Shown: positions 26,701 to 37,054, numbered from the stretch's first letter. The stretch is 64,000 bases of DNA from Tautonia rosea (GCF_012958305.1 NZ_JABBYO010000001.1:1-64000), one strand, 5' to 3'. The notes: generated by a model from the letters alone, not told the origin. Program-made: numbers and translations.

Positions 26701-27015
26701 TCAGTTTTCGCTGAAATCACTCAAATCGAGTGCGCGAATCAGGTCACGACCGAGCGGGTTTTTCAAGAACTTTTGATGGCAAGAGGGGCAGAGATCGAAG
26801 CGAAACCCCTTGTAGCCTTGTTCCTGGTGGGTGTCCGAGGCCTGATATTCCTCGTTCCGAAGGGCTTCGGCCACGGCCTCCATGTGATCGTCGTCGAGAT
26901 CGTCATCAGTGATTTGGTCAGGATCGTGCCCGGGATAGGCTTCGATTTTGATGACAAAGCGCGGTTCGCCTGCGCAGAGATCCTTGCCGCACAGATCACA
27001 CGTGTAGTGGACCAT
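26701..27015 (-). CDS. Small zinc-ribbon-like protein, unknown function
   Basis: A 104-residue acidic protein. A CDLCGKDLC cluster at residues 6-14 and a CPSCHQKF pair near residue 80 would suit a structural zinc site, with an acidic linker (DPDQITDDDLDDDHMEAV) in between. The ending NPLGRDLIRALDLSDFSEN may be a helix. I recognise no enzyme motif. The start overlaps the stop region of the upstream membrane-protein gene by 20 bp, so the two are probably co-transcribed and perhaps co-translated. No functional assignment is justified beyond likely metal binding. Confidence 0.7.
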   Translation of the reverse strand: MVHYTCDLCGKDLCAGEPRFVIKIEAYPGHDPDQITDDDLDDDHMEAVAEALRNEEYQASDTHQEQGYKGFRFDLCPSCHQKFLKNPLGRDLIRALDLSDFSEN

Positions 27016-29458
27016 CAGCGTTGTACCCTTCGACCTGAGGGGACGAGTCGGACAACCTGTCCCCGGTAACCATCGGAATCGATTCTAACGCCAAGCGCCG
27101 AGCGGGTCCAAGTAGGTTTGTCCGGTTTTTCACAGACCAAGGGCCCGCCAGCAACACAATCCCCGTCAACCCCAGCAACGATCCTCCGATCGCCCACCGG
27201 ACCTCTGGCGGGTCGTACTTCAGTTCGATCCGATCCACTCCGTCCGGCACCGAAACTTCAAGGAACGGACCAGTCCCCGGCAAGACCTGCAGTTCGCCCT
27301 CAGCACACCAGGCCCGCCAGCCGGGAACATAAACCACTGGGATCTGGATTCCTGGATTCACTTGCTCATGAATGTGTGGTGTTTGGTCGATGGAGTCGGA
27401 ACAATCGACAGTGATCCGTCCACCTTGCATGGCGATGATTTCAGCGTTGGGCTTCTTGAGATTCCAATGACCCACCCAGACCTGGCCGATCGCGACGACC
27501 CGGTCAAAGAGCCCCTCAGGTGGAGGGGTAGCCCCGACCACCGCGACCACGTGGCATGCAAGCAAACGGTCGCGTGCCCGAGCGACCCCTTCCCAGGTGA
27601 TCGTGCGGCGACTGGAGCGTGCTTCGACCCGGCCTTCTGTCGACTCGTACATCGGAGCGAGCCAATCGCTGATGCTGGCCAGTTCGATGGCATCGTAGCA
27701 CCGGAGATCGGCGAGCCCGTAACGCATCAGCATGTTTGGCGGAAGCTCCATACCAACACTCAGAACCCGATTCGGCGGGGCGGCCTCGCGTCTTAGATGG
27801 GCGATGACCGGGCTTTCGGGCAGGAAGTCGTTTCGAGCGATGGTCGGGTTCGCTCCCCACATTGACGCGATGAGATCGAACAGGACGATTCCCAGGATGA
27901 CGGCTCGCCCTCCTTGAGCGATGTTGGTCAGGGCCAGCACGGCCAGCGAACCCAGCAGCGCAGCACTCATCCAGAGCGTCGACCGATATCCCTCCATCAG
28001 GTTTCGGACCTGACGTTCGCTTAAGATGCGGGCATCGTCCGGACCGAGGTCGGCCGACTGCTCTGCGGCCTCGGCATAGTGAGTCATGGCGCGGTCTCGG
28101 ATCGTAGGTTCCAGAAGCGGAAGCGCGGTTGCCCCCAGGCTGATCATTCCGGCCGCGATCACCCACAATCCAATCCAAATACACCAGATTTTCGATCGTT
28201 TCCAAGCGGCGAGCCGATCGAGTCCGATCGCTCCCAGGCCCACGAGCCCAAAGGCGATCCAGAGGGTCATTCTGCGGTGATCGGTTACATCGAGCACTGG
28301 CAAGGCTCGCAGCAGGTTGTCGATCGGCGGAAGTCGAAAACTGGCACAAATTCCGAGTCCCACTGCTGCAAGCAGGAACGTCCGGACCCGGCCGCGCCCG
28401 AGGACGCTCCCGACCGGAGCGAGCCAAATCAAGGTGCCGAGACCCGCGAATCCGCCCGCGGCTTCGTTCTGGTTGTTCAACCCCAAGGCTCGGGCCAGGT
28501 TCGGCTGCCCTCGTCGCTGATTGCCGTAGAGGTTCGGAAACGCAGTGGTGGCCGCTTCGAGCAGCCTCGGTTGCGCGAGGGTCCAGGGAGAGCCCTTTTC
28601 CAGCGTCCGGTCCTCCCAGGCCGGGCTTCGAGCCAGGTAGAACCCAAGGGGGAGGATGGCGACCGAGGCGGTTGTGATGCCGAGGAGCATCGCCGATCCC
28701 CATGCAATCGACATCTTCCAGGTGGATCGGGCCGTCGCGTTTCCCTCCCGGCCGGGAACACTTCGGACCAGGAAGTAAAGCAGCGAAAGCATGAAGCAAT
28801 GGGCGCCTGTCTGAATATGGCCGCCCAGAATGACGAGAGATGCCGAGGCTGCGACTGCGGCGATTGGTCTCGTCCCTCTGCGTCGGATTAGCCACTCGGT
28901 CGAGACGATCAACCAGGGAAGCCACGCGGCGACACTCGCAAGGGGATAAAGCAGCCACAGGGTCATGAATCCGCAGAGCGGATAGACGAGTCCGGCAAAC
29001 CATCGACCCCAGAAGCCAAGTCCCCACATGTGGGCAAGCACATACATGCCCAGGCCCGCGATCCAGAGCCGAGCCGCGGCGATCCATGCCAGGGCGTCGG
29101 GCATGGTACCGACGTAGGCGATCGCGGCGATCGGGTCGAAGACCGCACTCTGCCCGTTTGCCAGATGTGGAACCCCGCACCCGGCCCGATCGTTCCAAAG
29201 CGGTAGACGTCCCGAGCGGATGATCTCTCGGTTGAACGTGATCCAGGGTTCAAACTGGAGCATCGGGTCGGTCAGGAGCCTGTTTGACGGCTCGAAGGCG
29301 AAACCCGATGGCTCCTTCTCGCGATCGAAGGTGCGCTGAACATAGGCGAGATCGGACGGACTGAGCACCCGATCGCCGATGAGTGCCGGACCCAGCGGAA
29401 CGGCGATCACTGCGGCAAGTGCTATCCCGAAGGCCACGAATTCAAACCGGGCCGTCAT
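26996..29458 (-). CDS. YfhO-like large integral membrane protein
   Basis: About 820 residues. The N-terminal two thirds contain roughly ten to twelve membrane helices (first FEFVAFGIALAAVIAVPLG) with an early periplasmic loop that has the family-like FEPWITFNREIIRSGRLPLWN and GVPHLANGQSAVFDP. The last 250 residues form an extracytoplasmic domain closed by one more helix (WAIGGSLLGLTGIVLLAGP). YfhO-like proteins resemble GT-C glycosyltransferases, and some glycosylate teichoic acids; a role in surface glycan decoration here is inference. ATG 29458 is chosen because GGAGG lies eight bases upstream; an upstream ATG at 29473 is less well placed. Its 3' end overlaps the zinc-ribbon gene. Confidence 0.8.
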   Translation of the reverse strand: MTARFEFVAFGIALAAVIAVPLGPALIGDRVLSPSDLAYVQRTFDREKEPSGFAFEPSNRLLTDPMLQFEPWITFNREIIRSGRLPLWNDRAGCGVPHLANGQSAVFDPIAAIAYVGTMPDALAWIAAARLWIAGLGMYVLAHMWGLGFWGRWFAGLVYPLCGFMTLWLLYPLASVAAWLPWLIVSTEWLIRRRGTRPIAAVAASASLVILGGHIQTGAHCFMLSLLYFLVRSVPGREGNATARSTWKMSIAWGSAMLLGITTASVAILPLGFYLARSPAWEDRTLEKGSPWTLAQPRLLEAATTAFPNLYGNQRRGQPNLARALGLNNQNEAAGGFAGLGTLIWLAPVGSVLGRGRVRTFLLAAVGLGICASFRLPPIDNLLRALPVLDVTDHRRMTLWIAFGLVGLGAIGLDRLAAWKRSKIWCIWIGLWVIAAGMISLGATALPLLEPTIRDRAMTHYAEAAEQSADLGPDDARILSERQVRNLMEGYRSTLWMSAALLGSLAVLALTNIAQGGRAVILGIVLFDLIASMWGANPTIARNDFLPESPVIAHLRREAAPPNRVLSVGMELPPNMLMRYGLADLRCYDAIELASISDWLAPMYESTEGRVEARSSRRTITWEGVARARDRLLACHVVAVVGATPPPEGLFDRVVAIGQVWVGHWNLKKPNAEIIAMQGGRITVDCSDSIDQTPHIHEQVNPGIQIPVVYVPGWRAWCAEGELQVLPGTGPFLEVSVPDGVDRIELKYDPPEVRWAIGGSLLGLTGIVLLAGPWSVKNRTNLLGPARRLALESIPMVTGDRLSDSSPQVEGYNADGPLHV

Positions 29459-29672
29459 CAACCGAGCCTCCATGCTCGGAGCGTCGAAGGTGCCAATCCA
29501 TTGGGACGCGTCGAATGGACGTTAGGAAACTTTCCCCAATCGATCAAGGCGAGTTCGACGGTCGAATGGCGCCGAGGCATCGGACATTGACGTCCGTGCT
29601 CGCTCCGTTATGCTGACACAGCGATCCCAGGGAGCGGGCGTTGTCGGTTGCAGGATGCAGGAGCTTACGAAG

Positions 29673-31172
29673 ATGACCGCAGCGATCGGCAGTGACCCCC
29701 GGTCTCAGACCCGTCGAGGCCCCTACCACATCCTCGTCAGTACCACCGCCTGTGCGAAGGACGTGCAGCGGTTTATGGGCAATGCCGATTATTCGTATGC
29801 CTTTGTGCTGAAAGCACTCGCGCCGGTGCTCGATCAGATCGGTTCGTGGCAGGTGGTCGAGCAGCCCGAGAGCAGCCTCTCCTATCAGGCAGCCCAGGCC
29901 CGTCTCGAAGGGCTCACACCGATTCATCTTTCGTTGCATCCGCCGCACAATGCCTTCTTGACGCCTGACGTGCCGACCATCGCCTTTCCCTTCTGGGAGT
30001 TTCCCTCGCTTCCCGACCGCGACATGGGGTTCGACACTCGGCAGAACTGGAAACGGATCCTCGATCGGGCCGATCTGGTCATCACAGCATGCCGGTTCAC
30101 CGCCTCGGTCTTTCAGCGATCGGGAGTCCGGCCACCGGTCGCGGTTGTGCCGGTTCCACTGTCCGAGTCAGCCTTCGCCGTACCCGATCGGGACCCGGAC
30201 GGATCGGTCGACCTGCAATGCCGCCACATCATCTTTCAGGGAAGCAATACCTCTGCCTCTGATCCGGCTTCCGAGCACTCCCAAACCCCACCCGATTCGG
30301 CCCCGGAACGCCCGACCTGGCATCGGGCCGCTGCCGGAGTTTATCGGCGAGGACGGTCGTTCTACAAACAGCACATCATGCGTTACCTGAGCGAGGAGGC
30401 AGCCGAGAAACTCTTCCAGACCAAGAACCGGTTGCTCGGCCGGACTCCCACGCTGCGGATCGTTCGGCCTCCGGTGGCTCCGCTGCACCTAAGCGGCCTG
30501 GTCTTCACAAGCATCTTCAACCTGGGAGACCGTCGGAAAAATATTGACGACATGCTGAGCGCCTTCCTGGTGGCGTTTCAGAATCGTCCCGATGCGACCC
30601 TCGTGCTCAAACTCGCCACCAACCCCGATCGCGAGTACTTCGAGCTCAAGGAATTCCGTGCTCGATACCAGCATTTGAACATTTCACACGCATGCCGGGT
30701 GGTTGTAATTACCGACTACCTGAGCGACGAAGATCTTGCCTCGCTGAATCGGGCGACCACGTTTTACCTGAATGCGAGCAAGGCGGAGGGGGCATGCCTT
30801 CCCTTGCAGGAGTCACTCGCCGCGGGACGGCCGGCGGTGGCCCCTCGGCATACGGCGATGGAGGATTACATCGACGATCAGGTCGCCTTTGTGGTCCGGA
30901 GCGCTCCCGAGCCGACCTTCATTCCGCACGATCCCGAACCTCGGTACGAAACATTCTGGCATCGCCTGAACTGGCAGGATCTGCACGATCAACTTCTCGA
31001 AGCGGCACGGGTCGCCGACCGTGATCCCGACCGCTACCGGCGGATGGCCGAGGCGGGGCGTCGGAGAATGCGTATGCTTGCCTCGCGACAGGCCGCCGCC
31101 ACCGCCTTGGCCGATGCCCTCGCCCGCGTTCCCGAGTCGGCCCACCACCGGACCTTCGCCTGGTCGGCCTGA
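29673..31172 (+). CDS. Glycosyltransferase, GT4-like (GT-B fold)
   Basis: About 499 residues. The N-terminal domain includes IAFPFWEFPSLPD and a helix after RILDRADLVITACRFTASVF, typical of the acceptor domain. The C-terminal domain has VFTSIFNLGDRRKNIDDMLSAF, then VVVITDYLSDEDLASLNRA and the donor-site signature ASKAEGACLPLQESLAAGRPAV, matching the GT4 E-x7-E region. A Ser/Pro-rich linker of about 70 residues (near 195-270) separates the two. The start at 29673 is supported by AGGAG nine bases upstream; the frame is open to 29610. It is divergent from the YfhO-like gene, suggesting a shared surface-glycan theme. Donor and acceptor are unknown. Confidence 0.82.
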   Translation: MTAAIGSDPRSQTRRGPYHILVSTTACAKDVQRFMGNADYSYAFVLKALAPVLDQIGSWQVVEQPESSLSYQAAQARLEGLTPIHLSLHPPHNAFLTPDVPTIAFPFWEFPSLPDRDMGFDTRQNWKRILDRADLVITACRFTASVFQRSGVRPPVAVVPVPLSESAFAVPDRDPDGSVDLQCRHIIFQGSNTSASDPASEHSQTPPDSAPERPTWHRAAAGVYRRGRSFYKQHIMRYLSEEAAEKLFQTKNRLLGRTPTLRIVRPPVAPLHLSGLVFTSIFNLGDRRKNIDDMLSAFLVAFQNRPDATLVLKLATNPDREYFELKEFRARYQHLNISHACRVVVITDYLSDEDLASLNRATTFYLNASKAEGACLPLQESLAAGRPAVAPRHTAMEDYIDDQVAFVVRSAPEPTFIPHDPEPRYETFWHRLNWQDLHDQLLEAARVADRDPDRYRRMAEAGRRRMRMLASRQAAATALADALARVPESAHHRTFAWSA

Positions 31173-31189
31173 GTCCTTTGCTCATTGCA

Positions 31190-31223
31190 ATCGGGTGATT
31201 CTACAGAATCATCGGGTGATTCT
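31190..31223. promoter_or_regulatory. Direct repeat with 21-bp period plus a perfect 7-2-7 palindrome
   Basis: ATCGGGTGATTCT occurs at 31190-31202 and again at 31211-31223, exactly 21 bp (two helical turns) apart. Between and over them lies the palindrome TGATTCTACAGAATCA (31196-31211). The site is about 170-200 bp before the GntR-type regulator gene and right after the glycosyltransferase stop. It could be an operator for that regulator or a weak hairpin at the end of the glycosyltransferase transcript. Confidence 0.4.
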
Positions 31224-31393
31224 GTGGAAAAATCCTTGCGAGGACGATCCCGATTTCGTTAAGGTGAATGGGTCATGAACGGCTCTCGATGCGAGCCACG
31301 TATGCCCTCCCCTAATCCTGCCGACGAACCCGATCACCCGGATTGACAGGTGCCGTTGGCTCGCCTGTCAACTGTTTCTCCATTGCGTGATCG

Positions 31394-32185
31394 GTGTCGA
31401 TTCCTCCCGCCGCCTTCGGACCGACCTCAGTGACGAGCCCGACCCGACCTGCAGCGATAACCTGTGATCACGGCCTGCGTCGCCAGACAATCGTGGAGAC
31501 GTTGCTTGAAGACGTGATCCGGGGCCGCGTTGCGCCGGGCCAGCACCTTGTGACCCAAACACTGGCACATCGGTTCGGCGTCAGTCATACGCCGGTTCGG
31601 GAAGCCTTGATTGCACTCTCGGGCATGGGGGTGCTGGATGTCTTGCCGAACCGAGGGGCAATCGTTCGGCGGTTTACCGAAACCGAGGTCCGGGAGATCT
31701 GCCAGGTCCGCCGGGCGCTCGAATGCGAGGCCGTCCGAAGTGCCTGTGGTCGCATCGACCCGGATGAACTCACGCGGTTGAGAAAAGAACTCGAAGCGAT
31801 GGTCGGGGTGCGGTCAGCCGATCGTCCTCGGTTCGTCCTTCGCGCCCGAGAACTGGACAGCCGCCTGCACGACCTGATCGCCGGTTCGTGCGGCAACGCC
31901 TTCCTCGCTCAAGAGCTGGAACGCCTGACTCTTCTCTTTCGCGCCTTTCGTGATGCCGGCTGGGCCCGCGATCAATCGCGGAATGATTACCGGCGGCTGG
32001 AACTGGAAGCGCACGAGCATCTGGCAATCGTCGATGCCTTGCTCATCGGCAACCGCATCGGGGCCGTGCGGGCCATGAGCCAGCACATCCGGTCGGGTGT
32101 CAGATACTGGAGCCGAGCCCTTCCGCAATCATCTCCATTGTCTCAATCGAACCATCCTCGATCGGCCCGCTTGTCTTCGGACTGA
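31394..32185 (+). CDS. GntR-family transcriptional regulator, FadR-type (FCD) subgroup
   Basis: A 263-residue regulator. The winged helix (about 28-95) has LLEDVIRGRVAPGQHLVTQTLAHRFGVSHTPVREAL in running order. The C-terminal all-helical FCD ligand domain starts at CQVRRALECEAVRSA and includes the conserved Asp in ARELDSRLHDLI, the histidine-rich AHEHLAIVDAL and HIRSGVRYW, which usually bind metal and a carboxylate. The start is uncertain: a GTG at 31394 gives the full length, but another GTG at 31430 is possible and no clear ribosome binding site decides. The next gene begins 12 bp after its stop, so the regulator is probably co-transcribed with the PSD1/DUF1501 pair it may control. Confidence 0.85.
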   Translation: MSIPPAAFGPTSVTSPTRPAAITCDHGLRRQTIVETLLEDVIRGRVAPGQHLVTQTLAHRFGVSHTPVREALIALSGMGVLDVLPNRGAIVRRFTETEVREICQVRRALECEAVRSACGRIDPDELTRLRKELEAMVGVRSADRPRFVLRARELDSRLHDLIAGSCGNAFLAQELERLTLLFRAFRDAGWARDQSRNDYRRLELEAHEHLAIVDALLIGNRIGAVRAMSQHIRSGVRYWSRALPQSSPLSQSNHPRSARLSSD

Positions 32186-32197
32186 GGGAGAACTCGC

Positions 32198-35100
32198 ATG
32201 AGCCATCGCCGCTCTGATCATGGTGACCCCACCCCCTGGTCTTCGTTTCGAGGACGCGCTTCCGCCCTGTGGGTCGGGTTCCTCGTCGCATGCTCCTCGG
32301 CCGCGCAGGCCGACGAGGTTCCGAGGTACAATCGCGACATCCGGCCGATTCTCATGGAGAACTGCTTCGCCTGCCACGGACCGGACAGCGCCGCCCGGAA
32401 GGCGGATCTACGGCTCGACCAGCGCGAGGCCGCCATCGAAGCCGGTTCCCTCACCCCCGGTGATCCCGAGCTGAGCGAGCTGATCTACCGGGTCGAGTCG
32501 GACGATGACTTCGAGATCATGCCCCCTCCCTCCTCACACAAGACTCTGACGGATGAGCAGAAAGCGACACTCCGTCGCTGGGTTGAGGCAGGAGCCGAGT
32601 ACGAGCCGCACTGGTCCTTCATCGCTCCTGAGCGGCCCGATCAACCCGAAGTTTCCGACCCGTCCTGGATTCGGAACGAAATCGACGCGTTCATTCTTCA
32701 AGGGCTCGACCAGGCCGGACTCTCGCCCATGCCCGAGGCCGACCGCCGGACCCTTGCCCGACGCGCGAGCCTCGACCTGACCGGCCTCCCTCCTGACCCC
32801 GAACTGGTCGAAGCCTTCGTCAACGACCCATCTCCCGAGGCCTATGAGACCTACATCGATCGCCTGCTCGCCTCACCCCAATGGGGGGAACATCGCGCTC
32901 GATTCTGGCTCGATGCCGCCCGATACGCCGATACTCACGGCTTGCACTTCGACAACGAGCGGACGATGTGGTCGTATCGTGACTGGGTGATCAAGGCGTT
33001 CAATCAAAACATGCCGTTTGACCAGTTCACTTTAGAGCAACTTGCCGGCGACCTGTTGCCCGATCGCAACCTTGACCAACTGATCGCCACCGGCTTCAAC
33101 CGCTGCAATATCACCACCAACGAAGGCGGCACGATTCCCGAAGAAAACCTCGTTGGCTACACCCGGGACCGAACAGAAACGGTCGCCACCGTCTTCCTCG
33201 GCCTGACTGCCGGCTGCGCAACGTGCCACGATCACAAATATGATCCATTGAGCCAGCGCGAATTTTACCAGTTGGCCGCATTTTTCAACAACACGACCCA
33301 GGGGGCGATGGACGGGAACATTCGCGATACGCCTCCCATCATTCCCGTTCCGGCTGACCGGGACCGACAGCGCTGGGACGAGCTTTCGAGGGTGCTGGCC
33401 GAAGCTCGAGAGGCCAGCGCAGCGCACAAGATCGAGGCCCGGCCCGCATTCGACCGTTGGCTTGCCGAGGCGAACGCCGAGCGTGTCGCGTCGGGCATTC
33501 CCTCCGAGGGACAGACCCTGCTCGCTCAGCTTGGCGAGGGAGTTCAGCCCGGCCCGGGAGGCGCACTGGAGATTGCCGGGGTTGGTGATTTCGACACAAG
33601 CGAACCTTTTGCCGTATCGGCCTGGGTCAAGCTGCCTCGCCGCGGGATGACCGGCGCGGTGGTCGCCCGCATGGACGAGGCGAATGAACACCGTGGCTGG
33701 GATCTCTGGATCGAGGGGAACCGGGTCGGTGCACACCTGGTCCACGCCTGGCCGAGTGATGCGTTGAAGGTGGTTTCGAAGTCCGAGATCGAGCGCAACC
33801 GATGGACTCATGTGAGCGTTTCTTACGACGGCTCGGGCAAGGCCTCTGGTGTCTCGATTGCCATCGACGGCCAGCCCCAGGGGGTCGATGTGGCCACCGA
33901 TCAGCTCAAGGAAACGATTCGGTCCGAGGTTCCCTTCAAGATCGGCCAGCGGAATGGGTCGAGTCGGCTTGAGGGTGCAATGATCCGGGATGTTCGAATC
34001 TTCAACCGATCACTGGCCACCACGGAAGTTGCCGCCCTTGCGGGCGGAGATCGCACGCTTCGGCTCGTCGGCACCAACGCCGAGTCGCGACCGGAGGAGG
34101 AGGTCAACGCCGCCTTCTCCTGGTGGCTCGCCCACATCGATGAAACGAATCGCGACTTGCAATCCACCCTGGCTGCACTGGAGGCCGAGGAGGCCGAGAT
34201 CAAGGCCCGAGGGACGATTGCTCATGTCACCATCGAACGCGATCAGCCGGCCACGGCCTTCGTGCTGCACCGGGGTGAATATGATCAGCGTCGGGAGGAA
34301 GTCTCGGCTGGAACGCCGGCCATCCTGCCGCCGATGGACGAGGGAGCACCCCGAAACCGACTTGGTTTCGCTCGATGGCTATTTCGAGACGATCATCCGT
34401 TAACCGCCCGAGTTACGGTCAATCGTGCCTGGCAAGAACTGTTTGGGACCGGCCTGGTCGCCACGGCGGGTGATTTCGGCATCAGCGGACAACTCCCAAG
34501 CCACCCTGAGCTGCTCGACTGGCTGGCCGTCGAGTTTCGCGACTCGGGCTGGGATCTCAAGCATCTGTACCGCGTGATGGTCACCTCGGCCGCCTACCGG
34601 CAATCGGCCGCCGTCTCTCCCGAAGCCCTGGAGCGTGATCCGCAAAATCGCCTGATCTCTCGTGGTCCTCGGTTCCGAATGGATGCCGAGATGATCCGTG
34701 ATTCCGCCCTCTCTGTCAGCGGTCTGCTGGCCGACACCATCGGAGGCCCGAGCGTCAAGCCGTACCAGCCCGATGGAGTCTGGGAAGCCGTTGCCATGCC
34801 CGGCAGCAACACGCGTTTTTATGAGGAAGACGCGGGGAACGGCCTCTATCGCCGTAGCCTTTACACCTTCTGGAAGCGAGCCGCGCCGCCAGCCTCGATG
34901 GAGGTCCTCAACGCTCCGAGCCGCGAGTACTGCACCGTGCAGCGCGAGCGGACCAACACGCCGTTGCAGGCACTCGCCACCCTGAACGACGTGCAATACG
35001 TCGAGGCGGCCCGACACCTGGCCGAACGCACGCTGACCTCGACCTGCGAATCGGACGACGATCGTGTTCAGGCAATGGCGCTCCGGCTGGTCGCTCGGCC

Positions 35101-35302
35101 GTTGGATTCGGAGGAGCTGGAGATTGTCCGCGAATCGCTCGGCGACCTGCTCGCCCACTATCAAGGGCACCCAGACGATGCCTCAGCGCTGATCGCTCTG
35201 GGGGCCTCACCTGCCAACAGCGAGCTTGATCCGGCCACTCTGGCCGCTTGGACAATGCTTGCAAATCAGTTGATGAATCTGGACGAGGTGTTGAACAAGT
35301 GA
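32198..35302 (+). CDS. PSD1 and cytochrome c-like domain protein (DUF1549/DUF1553)
   Basis: A 1034-residue exported planctomycete protein. A signal-like segment (ASALWVGFLVACSSAAQA) is followed by a PSCyt1-type domain with the heme-binding motif CFACHGPD (Cys56-His60). The DUF1549 region contains a second CxxCH, CATCHDHKYDPLS. A concanavalin/LamG-like domain lies about 450-620 (FDTSEPFAVSAWVKLPRRGM) and DUF1553 about 720-1000 (NRLGFARWLFRDDHPLTARV, ending with TPLQALATLND). Function is unproven; paralogues occur in great number in planctomycetes and are commonly linked to polysaccharide use. GGGAGA precedes the ATG. It is 12 bp after a GntR gene and 34 bp before a DUF1501 gene. Confidence 0.92.
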   Translation: MSHRRSDHGDPTPWSSFRGRASALWVGFLVACSSAAQADEVPRYNRDIRPILMENCFACHGPDSAARKADLRLDQREAAIEAGSLTPGDPELSELIYRVESDDDFEIMPPPSSHKTLTDEQKATLRRWVEAGAEYEPHWSFIAPERPDQPEVSDPSWIRNEIDAFILQGLDQAGLSPMPEADRRTLARRASLDLTGLPPDPELVEAFVNDPSPEAYETYIDRLLASPQWGEHRARFWLDAARYADTHGLHFDNERTMWSYRDWVIKAFNQNMPFDQFTLEQLAGDLLPDRNLDQLIATGFNRCNITTNEGGTIPEENLVGYTRDRTETVATVFLGLTAGCATCHDHKYDPLSQREFYQLAAFFNNTTQGAMDGNIRDTPPIIPVPADRDRQRWDELSRVLAEAREASAAHKIEARPAFDRWLAEANAERVASGIPSEGQTLLAQLGEGVQPGPGGALEIAGVGDFDTSEPFAVSAWVKLPRRGMTGAVVARMDEANEHRGWDLWIEGNRVGAHLVHAWPSDALKVVSKSEIERNRWTHVSVSYDGSGKASGVSIAIDGQPQGVDVATDQLKETIRSEVPFKIGQRNGSSRLEGAMIRDVRIFNRSLATTEVAALAGGDRTLRLVGTNAESRPEEEVNAAFSWWLAHIDETNRDLQSTLAALEAEEAEIKARGTIAHVTIERDQPATAFVLHRGEYDQRREEVSAGTPAILPPMDEGAPRNRLGFARWLFRDDHPLTARVTVNRAWQELFGTGLVATAGDFGISGQLPSHPELLDWLAVEFRDSGWDLKHLYRVMVTSAAYRQSAAVSPEALERDPQNRLISRGPRFRMDAEMIRDSALSVSGLLADTIGGPSVKPYQPDGVWEAVAMPGSNTRFYEEDAGNGLYRRSLYTFWKRAAPPASMEVLNAPSREYCTVQRERTNTPLQALATLNDVQYVEAARHLAERTLTSTCESDDDRVQAMALRLVARPLDSEELEIVRESLGDLLAHYQGHPDDASALIALGASPANSELDPATLAAWTMLANQLMNLDEVLNK

Positions 35303-35336
35303 TTCCCCGACCTCTTCACTCGATTAAGGAACGACC

Positions 35337-36791
35337 ATGAATCCGCTTCATGAATTCGTCCAGAACCAGACACGACGCCACTTCTTCGGTCAGGGGGCTA
35401 ATGCGGTTGGCATGGCCGCGCTGGCGACGTTGCTCGGAGGCCGATCGGCGTCGGCCGGTGCCGACACGCAGGGCTTGCCCATTGGGCCGCACTTTGCGCC
35501 AAAGGCCAAGCATATTATTTATCTGCACATGGTCGGCGGCCCATCCCAGATGGACCTGTTCGACTACAAGCCAGCCATGGGAGATCTGTTCGATACCGAT
35601 CTCCCCGAGTCGATCCGAATGGGCCAGCGGCTCACGACGATGACAAGCGGCCAGGCCCGTTTCCCCATCGCGCCGTCGAAATATGCCTTTGCTCAGCACG
35701 GCGAGAGCGGCATGTGGGTCTCGGAACTGTTGCCGCACACGGCCAAGATGGTCGATGACCTTTGCTTCATGCGGAGCATGCATACCGAGGCGATTAATCA
35801 CGAACCGGCCATCAGCTACATGCAGACCGGCAACATGGTCACCGGCCGCCCTTGCCTCGGCTCCTGGGCATCCTACGGGTTGGGCTCGGACAACGAAGAC
35901 TTGCCGACCTTCGTGGTTCTGGTCGCCCGGCCATCGAACACCGAGCAGATCCAGGCCATCTCGGCCCGACTCTGGTCGTCCGGTTACCTACCAGGCGAAC
36001 ACGCGGGGGTCTCGTTCCGGACGGCGGGAGACCCGATTCTTTATATCAACAATCCCGATGGCGTTTCTGCAGCCGTCCGGCGAACTACGCTCGACGGCTT
36101 GAACGCACTGAACGAACGGACCTACGCTCAGCTTGGCGACCCGGAAATCAACACCCGGATTCAGCAATACGAGCTGGCCTTCCGGATGCAGTCGAGTGTC
36201 CCTGAGCTGACCGATCTGGCGACGGAGTCGGAAGCAACGCTGGAGCTCTACGGTCCTGATGTTTCAAACCCTGGCACCTTCGCCAACACCGCACTGCTGG
36301 CCCGTCGGATGGTCGAGCGGGGCGTCCGCTTCGTGCAGATATATCACAACAACTGGGACACGCACGCCAATGTCTCAGGCCGCTTACCCGACCAGTGCAA
36401 GGACGTCGATCAACCCTGCTGGGGCCTGATTCAGGACCTCAAGTCTCGTGGCTTGCTTGACGAAACGCTGGTCATTTGGGGAGGCGAGTTCGGCCGGACC
36501 ATCTACTGCCAGGGCAACTTGACCCGAGAGAATTACGGTCGAGACCACCACCCCCGTTGCTTCACCATGTGGATGGCTGGCGGAGGTGCCCGAGGCGGGG
36601 CCATCTATGGAGAAACCGACGACTTCTCCTACAACATTGTTGAGAACCCTGTCCACATCCGAGACTTCCACGCCACCGTCCTGAAGCTCATGGGCTTCGA
36701 TCACGAACGCTTCACCTATCGCTATCAGGGGCTTGATCAGCGCCTCACCGGAGTCGAGCCGGCCCGAGTGATTCCCGAGCTGATCGCGTAA
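35337..36791 (+). CDS. DUF1501 domain protein, Tat-exported
   Basis: A 484-residue protein with a twin-arginine start ([18 protein letters not shown]) followed by the DUF1501 domain: [58 protein letters not shown] and [21 protein letters not shown], given as short segments in order. The fold is related to sulfatases and alkaline phosphatases, but the catalytic Cys/Ser of sulfatases is not seen. DUF1501 and PSD1 proteins are almost always encoded as pairs in planctomycetes, and this pair is typical with 34 bp spacing and AAGGA before the ATG. A joint periplasmic role in carbohydrate processing is plausible but unproven. Confidence 0.92.
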   Translation: MNPLHEFVQNQTRRHFFGQGANAVGMAALATLLGGRSASAGADTQGLPIGPHFAPKAKHIIYLHMVGGPSQMDLFDYKPAMGDLFDTDLPESIRMGQRLTTMTSGQARFPIAPSKYAFAQHGESGMWVSELLPHTAKMVDDLCFMRSMHTEAINHEPAISYMQTGNMVTGRPCLGSWASYGLGSDNEDLPTFVVLVARPSNTEQIQAISARLWSSGYLPGEHAGVSFRTAGDPILYINNPDGVSAAVRRTTLDGLNALNERTYAQLGDPEINTRIQQYELAFRMQSSVPELTDLATESEATLELYGPDVSNPGTFANTALLARRMVERGVRFVQIYHNNWDTHANVSGRLPDQCKDVDQPCWGLIQDLKSRGLLDETLVIWGGEFGRTIYCQGNLTRENYGRDHHPRCFTMWMAGGGARGGAIYGETDDFSYNIVENPVHIRDFHATVLKLMGFDHERFTYRYQGLDQRLTGVEPARVIPELIA

Positions 36792-37054
36792 CCCAACCCC
36801 CCTCGGGCACGGCCGGTTTTCCCGACCCGTGTCTTCCTTTGGGGAGATGGTCCGGCGATGTTTCGAGTCTCCACGACTTCGAGCGGGACGCTTCCGAGCG
36901 TCTCGCCCGTTGACTCGCCATGGTTCTGGCCCCGGCGTTCCGTTCGAATGCCGAACCCGCCTTGACCGACCGAGTGATCGGTGACAAAGTGCCCCGGGCC
37001 AGGGAAGTGGGTCGACGGAGAGTCCCGCGATCGTGGCCCGGGGAGTCGGCCTCG

